Below are positions 1 to 6,357 of a DNA stretch of 6,655 nucleotides, one piece after another. Position 1 is the stretch's first letter, and every line of letters begins with the position of its first letter. Below the pieces are notes generated by a model, which was not told the origin of the DNA, searched no databases, and saw nothing but the letters and a program-made list of their open reading frames with translations. A program made the position numbers and the translations under genes. The stretch is from contig JACVJG010000171.1 of the NCBI GenBank assembly GCA_015711875.1, positions 1-6,655 on the forward strand, given 5' to 3'. Origin of the DNA: Candidatus Solincola jinzensis. Lineage in GTDB: Bacteria > Actinomycetota > Geothermincolia > Geothermincolales > RBG-13-55-18.

Positions 1-428
1 TGGACGTGCTTGCCAAGGCTGACGGCGAGTATGGGATCGTAAAGGGGGTTGGGGGGAGTTGAGGCGTCAAGCTCGCTCCAGGCCTCTCCTCCCTCGCGCC
101 TGAGGGGGCGGCCGTTCCATACCAGGACCGCGAACTCCTCGTCGCCGACGGGCGTGAAGCGCTTGACGCTGACCGTGAACCCCTCGCTCGTCCGCAGGCC
201 CTCGCAGCTCTCGTTACCGTAAACCGTCTGCCCAGATACCCCCACCCAGCTCTCCAGGCGCAGGTGGTAGCGGAAGGCCTCGGTTTGCGCCAGGCTCGAC
301 AGGGATTCATAGGCCTCGCTGCGCAGCGCGGCTTCCTCCCCGTTACGGGGAGCGCCGCAGCCGGCGGCAAGGACGAGGGTCGCGAGAAAGGCCAGGCAAA
401 TGGACGCGAAGGGAAGGGGACGGCTCAT
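1..428 (-). CDS. Secreted lipoprotein, hypothetical (partial, C-terminus beyond window)
   Basis: Reading leftward from the ATG at 428-426, an open frame of 142 codons runs off the window edge with no stop. The protein begins MSRPLPFASICLAFLATLVL, a type II signal peptide, followed by the lipobox LAAGC (lipidated Cys at residue 24). It is therefore expected to be anchored to the outer face of the membrane. The mature part (about residues 35-125) alternates hydrophobic and charged residues in beta-strand style and has one more cysteine (C75). This could be a LolA/LprG-like lipoprotein fold, but that is only a guess and I do not recognise the family. The start overlaps the stop of the upstream phosphomutase gene as ATGA (428-425). 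No well-placed Shine-Dalgarno precedes it, which suggests translation by termination-reinitiation from that gene. The signal peptide and lipobox make the gene itself credible; function is unknown. Confidence 0.8.
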   Translation of the reverse strand, partial: MSRPLPFASICLAFLATLVLAAGCGAPRNGEEAALRSEAYESLSSLAQTEAFRYHLRLESWVGVSGQTVYGNESCEGLRTSEGFTVSVKRFTPVGDEEFAVLVWNGRPLRREGGEAWSELDASTPPNPLYDPILAVSLGKHV

Positions 429-1768
429 CGCGAGCGTATCACCGCCAGCACCTCGTCGCGTTTCTCCTCCATGAGCTCGCGGCTCTTTGCCTCCAGGTTC
501 AAGCGGAGAAGCGGCTCGGTGTTGGAGGGGCGGACGTTGAACCACCAGTCCTCGAACTCGACCGTGACCCCATCCAGCTTATCCACCTTGCCGTGCGAGT
601 AAGTCCGCGCAATCTCCTCCAGCTTGCCCGGGATGTCTTCCACCCGGCTGTTGATCTCCCCCGAGGAGTAATATTTCCTGAAGGGAGCGAGGATCTCGGA
701 TAGCGGCTTGCCCTCAAGGCTCAGGATCTCGAGGATGAACATGGCGGCTATGAGTCCGGAGTCGGCGCGGTAATTGTCGCGAAAATAATAATGCCCGGAG
801 TGTTCTCCCGCGAACACCGCACCTGTCTCCGCCATGGTCTGCTTGATGAAGGAATGCCCAACCCTCTCGCGGATGGGGATGCCACCGTAAGCGCGGATGG
901 TCTCCGGGACCACCCAGCTGTTTATGCAGTTGTAGATGATCTTCTCTCCCGGGTTGGCCTCCAGAATGCGCCAGGCGACCATGGCGGTGGTGAGGGAGCC
1001 GCTCACGGGCTCGCCTTTGTCGTCCACCAGGAAAACGCGGTCGGCATCACCGTCGAAGGCCATGCCCAGGTCGCCATGCGCCTCCAGTACCCATTCCGAG
1101 AGGAGGCGGATGTTATCGGGGTTGATGGGATCGGGCTGGTGGTGGGGAAAGGATCCGTCGAGCTCGAAGCAGTGGGGTACGAGCTCGCAGGGAAGGCGCT
1201 CGAAGAGGGCCGGGAGTATCATGCCCGCCATGCCGTTTCCCGCGTCCGCCACCACCTTCAGAGGTCGCAGGGAGGGAACGGAGATGAATCCGAGCACATG
1301 CTCCACATAACGGTCCAGCATATCTGCCTCGCTGACCTTTCCCCGCGAGTCCGGCTTTGGGAAGTCTCCCGCCAGGGTGAGATCCCTTATCTCCGCGATG
1401 CCGGTGTCCATGCTTATGGGCGCCGCTTTGCGCCGGCAGAGCTTCAGCCCGTTGTATTCCTTCGGGTTGTGGGACGCGGTGAACATGGCGCCGGGCATGT
1501 CGAGGGCGCCGGAGGCGTAGTAGAGCATGTCGGTGGAGCAGAGGCCGATATCCGTCACCTCCGCGCCCTGGTCGACTGCGCCGGCGATGAAAGCGCGGGA
1601 AAGGGCGGGAGAGGACAGCCGCATGTCCCTGCCGGTGACCAGAACCTTCTCCCCCAGGAAAGTGACGAAGGCCCTGCCTAGACGGTAGGCTACCTCCTCG
1701 TCGATCTCATCGGGGTATATTCCCCTCACGTCATAAGCCTTGAAGATCCCGGGATCCACCTCTTTCAC
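425..1768 (-). CDS. manB: Phosphomannomutase/phosphoglucomutase (ManB/AlgC family)
   Basis: Cytoplasmic alpha-D-phosphohexomutase interconverting mannose-6-P and mannose-1-P, and probably glucose-6-P and glucose-1-P, through a phosphoserine intermediate. All four family signatures are present. Numbering from the GTG at 1768 (447 aa), they are the TASHNP active-site loop (about 97-102, phosphoserine Ser99), the metal-binding DGDADR (239-244), the sugar-specificity loop GEHSGHYYF (321-329) and the phosphate-binding RPSNTEP (413-419). Length is normal for the family (about 450-460). A longer frame starts at a GTG at 1786, but AAGGAGG (complement of 1774-1780) lies 5 bases before the GTG at 1768, and a -10 element places the transcript start near 1788. 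The shorter start is therefore preferred. The gene is divergent from the isomerase at 1943 and overlaps the downstream lipoprotein start by 4 bases. GEHSGH is the loop seen in enzymes handling both glucose and mannose phosphates, so dual specificity is likely but inferred. Confidence 0.95.
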   Translation of the reverse strand: MKEVDPGIFKAYDVRGIYPDEIDEEVAYRLGRAFVTFLGEKVLVTGRDMRLSSPALSRAFIAGAVDQGAEVTDIGLCSTDMLYYASGALDMPGAMFTASHNPKEYNGLKLCRRKAAPISMDTGIAEIRDLTLAGDFPKPDSRGKVSEADMLDRYVEHVLGFISVPSLRPLKVVADAGNGMAGMILPALFERLPCELVPHCFELDGSFPHHQPDPINPDNIRLLSEWVLEAHGDLGMAFDGDADRVFLVDDKGEPVSGSLTTAMVAWRILEANPGEKIIYNCINSWVVPETIRAYGGIPIRERVGHSFIKQTMAETGAVFAGEHSGHYYFRDNYRADSGLIAAMFILEILSLEGKPLSEILAPFRKYYSSGEINSRVEDIPGKLEEIARTYSHGKVDKLDGVTVEFEDWWFNVRPSNTEPLLRLNLEAKSRELMEEKRDEVLAVIRSR

Positions 1769-1773
1769 GCCCG

Positions 1774-1780
1774 CCTCCTT
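1774..1780 (-). promoter_or_regulatory. Shine-Dalgarno that decides the manB start
   Basis: On the minus strand the sequence reads AAGGAGG followed by 5 bases (CGGGC) and then GTG at 1768-1766. This is near-ideal spacing for that GTG. For the upstream in-frame GTG at 1786 the same purine run would lie inside the coding region. The site therefore supports a start 6 codons downstream of the longest frame. Confidence 0.75.
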
Positions 1781-1787
1781 TCGCACA

Positions 1788-1803
1788 TGTTAGAATTCTA
1801 CCA
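1788..1803. promoter_or_regulatory. Near-palindromic bidirectional extended -10 promoter
   Basis: The top strand reads TGTTAGAATTCTACCA and its reverse complement reads TGGTAGAATTCTAACA. Each strand thus carries TGN followed by TAGAAT, an extended -10 with 5 of 6 matches to TATAAT. The core TAGAATTCTA (1791-1800) is a perfect palindrome. Leftward initiation near 1788 would give manB a leader of about 20 bases carrying its Shine-Dalgarno. Rightward initiation near 1803 would give the isomerase a leader of about 140 bases. No good -35 hexamer is visible at 16-18 bases on either side, which suits extended -10 promoters. Symmetric -10 elements that drive divergent transcription are known in bacteria. 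Use of this one on both strands is inference, stronger for the leftward direction. Confidence 0.5.
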
Positions 1804-1942
1804 TAGCGAGAAGGCGCGTCGCGGGTTCTCGCATGCGCGGCCAGGGCCGTTATACGCGGCTGGGCGCGGCGGTCACGAGGCGAAAACCGCGAGGGCGCGA
1901 CCGTAGGGAAGCGGTGTCGGGTATCGCGTAAAGGGGGTTTCC

Positions 1943-3019
1943 ATGCGGGAGTCGGTCAGTCTGGACGACGTGATGGTCCTGGGGGAAATGGATCCGGGGG
2001 GCATGCTGGCGGCCATCGAGGACTTTCCGCGCCAGTGCGCCGAGGCGCTGAACCTGGGCAGGGAGGCCCTCGAGCTTCCCGACGCGGAGGGCGTATCCAG
2101 GGTGGCTTTCGTGGGCATGGGAGGTTCCGCCATCGGCGGCGACGTCCTCAAGGCCCTGCTCGAGGACGTGGTGGGCATCCCCATGAGCGTGCATCGTTCC
2201 TACCGCCTTCCCAGCCTGCTGGGTCCGGATACCCTTGCCATCTTCGTCAGCTACTCCGGCAATACCGAGGAAACCCTCTCCGCCCTCGACGATGCCGTTT
2301 ACCTGGGGTGCAGGGTCATGGTGCTCACCACCGGCGGGAGGCTGCTGGAGCGGGCGCGAGCCAAACGCTTTCCAGCCCTGGTGGTGCCGGGAGGCCTGCA
2401 GCCCAGGGCCGCCCTCGGCTACCTGTCGCTGGCGGCGGCGGCGGCCATGGAGAGGATGGGGCTCATCCAGGGTTTTACCAGGGTGGCACACGAAACGGCG
2501 GAGTCGCTGCGCGGCAAGGCCGAGGAATGGGGGCGCCTCAGGCCGTCGGAGAGCAATTTCGCCAAGCAGCTGGCATTGCGGCTGCGGGGCAAGATACCCG
2601 TGATCTATGGCGTGGAGGGGATCCTGTCGGTGGCCGCCTACCGTTGGAAGTGCCAGCTCAACGAGAACTCAAAGGTCCCCGCCTTCTGTCACGCCCTGCC
2701 GGAGATGAACCATAACGAGATCGTGGGATGGCATATGCCGGACGAGTTTTCCAGGAAAGTGGAGGTCATCTTCCTGGCTGAGGAGGACGACGCCTCGAGG
2801 GTGGCCAAAAGGGTGGAGATCACGGCGGACTTATTGCGAGACAAGGTGGGAGGTGTTACGGTGCTGCGCGTGGGGGGAGGAACGCGCACGGAGCGTCTTT
2901 TCAGCGCCGTTTACCTGGGCGACTTCGTGAGCGCTTACCTCGCGGTACTCAACGGCGTCGACCCCACCCCCGTGGAGGTCATAACCCTGCTCAAGGAGCG
3001 CATGGCCTCGGATTCCTGA
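1943..3019 (+). CDS. Bifunctional phosphoglucose/phosphomannose isomerase (SIS-domain family)
   Basis: Cytoplasmic isomerase expected to interconvert fructose-6-P with both glucose-6-P and mannose-6-P. The 358-residue protein has two SIS domains. The N-terminal one carries GMGGSAIGGD (58-67) and SYSGNTEET (103-111) for sugar-phosphate binding, followed by PRAALGY (154-160). The C-terminal one carries WKCQLNENSK (235-244) and LPEMNHNEI (252-260), and the protein ends with a typical GVDPTPVEVI segment (338-347). Glu241 and His257 are spaced exactly like the catalytic Glu203/His219 pair I recall for the Pyrobaculum aerophilum enzyme. Length is slightly above the usual 300-350. The start is ATG at 1943 preceded by AAAGGGGG (1930-1937), an acceptable Shine-Dalgarno 5 bases upstream. 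With divergent manB it makes a two-step route from the glycolytic pool to hexose-1-phosphates. Substrate range rests on family membership alone. Confidence 0.92.
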   Translation: MRESVSLDDVMVLGEMDPGGMLAAIEDFPRQCAEALNLGREALELPDAEGVSRVAFVGMGGSAIGGDVLKALLEDVVGIPMSVHRSYRLPSLLGPDTLAIFVSYSGNTEETLSALDDAVYLGCRVMVLTTGGRLLERARAKRFPALVVPGGLQPRAALGYLSLAAAAAMERMGLIQGFTRVAHETAESLRGKAEEWGRLRPSESNFAKQLALRLRGKIPVIYGVEGILSVAAYRWKCQLNENSKVPAFCHALPEMNHNEIVGWHMPDEFSRKVEVIFLAEEDDASRVAKRVEITADLLRDKVGGVTVLRVGGGTRTERLFSAVYLGDFVSAYLAVLNGVDPTPVEVITLLKERMASDS

Positions 3020-3048
3020 CGGCAAGACGTTGGCCACGATATTTGAAT

Positions 3049-3098
3049 AGGGGCGACGGAAGCGCTTCCTTGTGTGGGATATCCTGCCCCTGCCGTCG
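3049..3098 (+). repeat. Inverted-repeat cluster downstream of the isomerase gene
   Basis: Between the isomerase stop and the next operon lie AGGGGC (3049-3054) with GCCCCT (3086-3091), CGACGG (3054-3059) with CCGTCG (3093-3098), and the perfect palindrome GGAAGCGCTTCC (3058-3069). The two long-range pairs interleave, so they are either alternative stems or an H-type pseudoknot. No run of T follows, so this is not a clear intrinsic terminator. It may end isomerase transcription inefficiently, bind a regulator, or be incidental in GC-rich DNA. Confidence 0.3.
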
Positions 3099-3104
3099 TC
3101 GACC

Positions 3105-3180
3105 TTAAAGCCTGCTGCCGCATGTTCCTTAAAAGGAATCCAACGATCCCTTAATGGAAATACAACAAGCGGCGCTTTAA
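3105..3180 (+). promoter_or_regulatory. Candidate structured 5' leader of the lipoprotein-ABC operon
   Basis: TTAAAGC (3105-3111) can pair with GCTTTAA (3174-3180). Immediately inside it, after a 5-base bulge on the 5' side only, GCCGC (3117-3121) pairs with GCGGC (3169-3173). This gives 12 pairs contiguous on the 3' strand. The enclosed region holds a second hairpin, TTCCTT-AA-AAGGAA (3125-3138). The structure ends 54 bases before the lipoprotein ATG and does not cover its Shine-Dalgarno. It does not match any riboswitch consensus I can recall. The 14-base inverted repeat at 3125-3138 could alternatively be an operator. No convincing promoter was identified in 3020-3234. Confidence 0.3.
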
Positions 3181-3234
3181 ATGGTGTCGTGGGCTTTGCT
3201 GGCGGAAAGGCGGAAGGAGAGAAAGGAGTTCCCT

Positions 3235-3987
3235 ATGGCCGGGAAAATCGGTAAGCGCGCGAAACGGCTCTCGGCGCTCATGGCAGTGGCGATACTTGCG
3301 GCGGCTTGTTCGCTGCTGGCGGCCTCGTGTGCAAACCAGCCGGAGCAGGGGGCATCCGCCTTGGAGGGACCGAAATATCCCCCGGGGACCAGCGAGGAGA
3401 TGCTGGTCGAGACCACGGGAAGCGGCGCCGTTTCGTCCCTGGGCCAGGAAAAGGAAACGGGCGCGGATGATGCCGGTGACAAGGACGGCTCACCCGGCGC
3501 CTCGGTGGAGCTGGCGGGAGTGCGCTTCACGTTGATGGAGGCAAGGCGCACGGACTCCAACGCGGTGGTGGTGGGCGCGGGTCAGCCCGAAGTCCCGGGT
3601 GATTACCTCGAGATGGAGGTCCGCGTGGAGAACGTGAGCGAGGGCATCGTTGACCTCTCGGAGTTCTCCTTCCGGCTGTGGAGTCCCGGCATCAATGCCC
3701 ATTCCTACCAGGAGTACTACGGCGCCGATCCCAGGTTCGGGAAGTACGTCTCCGACAACATGGTCTCGCTGGTGCTGTTGGATTATGCTACCCTGAAGCC
3801 GGCTTCGCGCAAGCTGAAGGCGGGCGAGACCCTGGATGGCGCCTTTCTGTTCTGCGATCTCAACCCCACAAGCGTTGAGCGCAACCAGGAGGTCGTCAAG
3901 GAGACGACCAACCTGGTGGTGCGCAAGCAGCGCGGCGCCGGCGCCGGCGGGGAGGCGGAGATAAACCTCGCCGCCTACACTGACTGA
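3235..3987 (+). CDS. Lipoprotein with DUF4352-like domain, probable partner of the downstream ABC transporter
   Basis: This 250-residue protein starts with a basic N-terminus (KIGKRAKR) and a hydrophobic segment (about 13-31) containing two candidate lipobox cysteines, C25 (LAAAC) and C32 (LAASC). Either would anchor it outside the membrane. Residues 33-90 are a Gly/Ser/Glu/Asp-rich linker. Residues 91-230 form a beta-rich domain whose features (DYLEMEVRVENVSEG, then FSFRLWS, then LKAGETLDGAFLF) resemble DUF4352/telokin-like immunoglobulin-fold domains often found on Gram-positive lipoproteins. The frame is open from an ATG at 3181, but GAAAGGAG (3221-3228) sits 6 bases before the ATG at 3235 and that start also begins a proper signal peptide. 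The permease gene begins 15 bases after the stop, so the lipoprotein probably serves that transporter on the outer side. Its ligand is unknown. Confidence 0.85.
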   Translation: MAGKIGKRAKRLSALMAVAILAAACSLLAASCANQPEQGASALEGPKYPPGTSEEMLVETTGSGAVSSLGQEKETGADDAGDKDGSPGASVELAGVRFTLMEARRTDSNAVVVGAGQPEVPGDYLEMEVRVENVSEGIVDLSEFSFRLWSPGINAHSYQEYYGADPRFGKYVSDNMVSLVLLDYATLKPASRKLKAGETLDGAFLFCDLNPTSVERNQEVVKETTNLVVRKQRGAGAGGEAEINLAAYTD

Positions 3988-4002
3988 GGACGGGAGGCGG
4001 TT

Positions 4003-5517
4003 ATGCGCGCGCTGAAAAGGGGTTTCAGGAGCTTCCGCCGCCATCCCGCTGCCAATCTTGTAGTGGTCCTGCTGTTGTTCGTGTGCCTGACCTTTTCCCT
4101 CTCCATGCTGGCGGTGAAGATGGCCGCGGACAGCCAGACCGAGGCGGTGAAAAGGAGGGTGGGCAATTACGGCGAGATCCGCTCCAGCTCAGGGTACATG
4201 ATGGCCACTTTCGAGCGAGAGAGAGGGAAAAGCGAGGCGGAGCGCGCGCGTGAGGCCCGCAGCATGTCGGAGGAAGAGAAGCTGGAGGAACGGGCGAAGA
4301 CGCTGGTGCCGGAGGAGCTGGTCGACGGCTTCTCGCGCCACCGTTACATACTCACCTACGATAAGGTCCTCACGGCCGGTATCACCGTCCCCGGGATAAA
4401 GAACGTGGAACTCGCCTCCATGCTCAACCTGAGCAAGGAGATAAAGGAGGGCGCGGCGGCTTCCGGCATAACCGAGCACACCTTCGTTTTCGAGGGCAAT
4501 ACCAACGGGGCCTCCGCCTCGGAGTTCCTCAACGGGTCCAAGCGCCTTATATCCGGGACCTTTTATACCTATGCCGACCATCTCCAGGCCAACCCCGTGG
4601 TGCTGGTGGAGAAGAACCTGGCGGAGGAGAACGAGATCGGGGTAGGGGACACGGTGACGGCGCGCGTCAGCGGCGAGTCGGGAAGGAACGCGGAGGTCGA
4701 GCTGGAGGTGGTGGGCATCTACGAGACGGTGGAAGCGGAACGACAGAGCCAGAAGGGGTCCTTTGCCACCTTCAACCCCGCGGGGAACAAGTTCTTCGCT
4801 CCCCTCTCGGTGGTGCAGGCGCTCAATAAAACGCCTGGATACGTGGAGTTGGGCTCGTATTATTTCGACAACGTGGACCATAGCGGGGAATTGCAAGAGG
4901 CGTTCGCGGAGGCGAGCCGAGGCTCGGATCGCTATGAGTTCGTGACCGATCAAGCCGATTACCAGTTGATCTCTGAGCCCCTGGAAAAGGTTGGCAAGAC
5001 CTCGCTTATCGGGTTCTTGGGAGCGCTGGGAGCCTGCGTCCTTATCATCCTCCTGGCCATGGCCATTATCATGGGTGGCCGTACCCGTGAGCTGGGGGTC
5101 CTGAAGGCCATCGGTGCCACGGACCGCCAGGTGGTGGCGCAGTACGCCGTGGAGGTTGTCTGCGTCTGCCTCGTCGCCATAGCGCTGGCCACCGCGGCCA
5201 CGGCTTTGGTCAGCCAGGGCATCGGGGACTGGTTGCTCTCGGGCAGCGGAAAAAATAGCGTAATGGAGGAGGAGAAGGAAGCCTCCGGGTATGGCGCCAT
5301 GATGGCCCGCCTCACCGAGCGCAACCTGTACAAGGAGGGCGGGCTGTTCTCCGTCCCCAGCGCCCAGAAGGAGGAAGCGCGACTGGACGTGGTCTACCAG
5401 GGGAGGATGCTGGCCTACGGCATCCTGATTCTGCTGGCGATCAGCCTGCTGGGCATGGCCATACCGGTGGCGTGGATAACCCGCCTCAGGCCAGCCCGGG
5501 TCCTGAGTATGGAATGA
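4003..5517 (+). CDS. ABC transporter permease, FtsX/MacB type
   Basis: Membrane permease of 504 residues with the type VII (MacB/LolCE/FtsX) layout. A basic N-terminus is followed by TM1 (about 18-41), a large extracytoplasmic domain (42-333), TM2 (335-357), a short cytoplasmic coupling segment GGRTRELGVLKAIGAT (358-373), TM3 (382-403), a long outer loop (404-467) and TM4 (468-491). The tail RLRPARVLSME is typical. The coupling segment is the conserved FtsX-domain contact to the ATPase. The outer domain holds MacB-core-like sequence, such as LVEKNLAEENEIGVGDTV (201-218), and a highly charged, probably helical stretch near 69-106. The TM3-TM4 loop of about 64 residues looks longer than usual for the family. 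The start is ATG at 4003, with GGGAGG (3991-3996) upstream and 6 bases between. No MacA-type adaptor or outer-membrane channel is seen nearby. Such systems export lipids, peptides or antibiotics, or transmit force to envelope enzymes; which applies cannot be told. Confidence 0.93.
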   Translation: MRALKRGFRSFRRHPAANLVVVLLLFVCLTFSLSMLAVKMAADSQTEAVKRRVGNYGEIRSSSGYMMATFERERGKSEAERAREARSMSEEEKLEERAKTLVPEELVDGFSRHRYILTYDKVLTAGITVPGIKNVELASMLNLSKEIKEGAAASGITEHTFVFEGNTNGASASEFLNGSKRLISGTFYTYADHLQANPVVLVEKNLAEENEIGVGDTVTARVSGESGRNAEVELEVVGIYETVEAERQSQKGSFATFNPAGNKFFAPLSVVQALNKTPGYVELGSYYFDNVDHSGELQEAFAEASRGSDRYEFVTDQADYQLISEPLEKVGKTSLIGFLGALGACVLIILLAMAIIMGGRTRELGVLKAIGATDRQVVAQYAVEVVCVCLVAIALATAATALVSQGIGDWLLSGSGKNSVMEEEKEASGYGAMMARLTERNLYKEGGLFSVPSAQKEEARLDVVYQGRMLAYGILILLAISLLGMAIPVAWITRLRPARVLSME

Positions 5518-5528
5518 AGGAGGTCTTG

Positions 5529-6238
<710 letters not shown>

Positions 6239-6251
<13 letters not shown>

Positions 6252-6277
6252 GAACGGCGCTCCCCGCGGTTTCTTTT
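6239..6277 (+). terminator. Weak candidate intrinsic terminator after the ABC operon
   Basis: GAGCGCC (6239-6245) pairs perfectly with GGCGCTC (6256-6262) across a 10-base loop that contains the ATPase stop codon TAG (6249-6251). A T-rich tract TTTCTTTT (6270-6277) follows, but 7 bases (CCCGCGG) separate it from the stem, more than in a textbook terminator. Its position just before the rplM promoter fits an operon boundary. Confidence 0.35.
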
Positions 6278-6280
6278 GCC

Positions 6281-6309
6281 TTGACAGGCAAGGGACGCGT
6301 CTCTATCAT
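6281..6309 (+). promoter_or_regulatory. Sigma70-type promoter of rplM
   Basis: A perfect -35 TTGACA (6281-6286) is followed by a 17-base spacer and TATCAT (6304-6309), 5 of 6 matches to the -10 consensus. Transcription would begin near 6316 and give a leader of about 40 bases before rplM. Such near-consensus hexamers at optimal spacing suit the high expression needed for a ribosomal protein operon. Confidence 0.8.
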
Positions 6310-6357
6310 TATTGTTTGTCGTGCAATGAATTGGAGGAAGTGAAGCGCGCGAGGAAC

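Noticed and set aside
791..1681. Long open frame of 296 codons on the plus strand
   Set aside because: It is antisense to manB, which has all catalytic motifs of its family; GC-rich codon bias leaves long open frames on the opposite strand. The translation has no recognisable domain.
1869..1903. Hairpins in the isomerase leader (CGGTC/GACCG and GCGGT/ACCGC)
   Set aside because: Two short competing stems of 5 pairs in very GC-rich sequence, with no known riboswitch consensus and no conserved element visible; chance is the simpler explanation.
1850..2491. Open frame of 213 codons on the minus strand across the start of the isomerase
   Set aside because: Antisense to the clear SIS-domain gene; the product is rich in His, Gly and Arg with no recognisable fold or start signal.
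3181..3234. 18-codon N-terminal extension of the DUF4352-like lipoprotein
   Set aside because: It would place charged residues before the signal peptide and swallow the good Shine-Dalgarno at 3221-3228.
3072..3254. Small open frame on the plus strand between the isomerase and lipoprotein genes
   Set aside because: It overlaps the lipoprotein start and Shine-Dalgarno in another frame, has no ribosome-binding site, and its product has no recognisable feature.
4189..4953. Open frame of 254 codons on the minus strand
   Set aside because: Antisense shadow of the permease extracytoplasmic domain; no domain recognised.
5472..5528. 19-codon N-terminal extension of the ATPase from a GTG inside the permease gene
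   Set aside because: AAGGAGGT just before the ATG at 5529 supports the shorter start; the extension overlaps permease coding sequence and looks unlike ATPase N-termini.
6340..6357. In-frame GTG start for rplM, six codons upstream
   Set aside because: Only 2 bases separate it from GGAGG, and L13 proteins typically begin MKTY, which matches the ATG at 6358.
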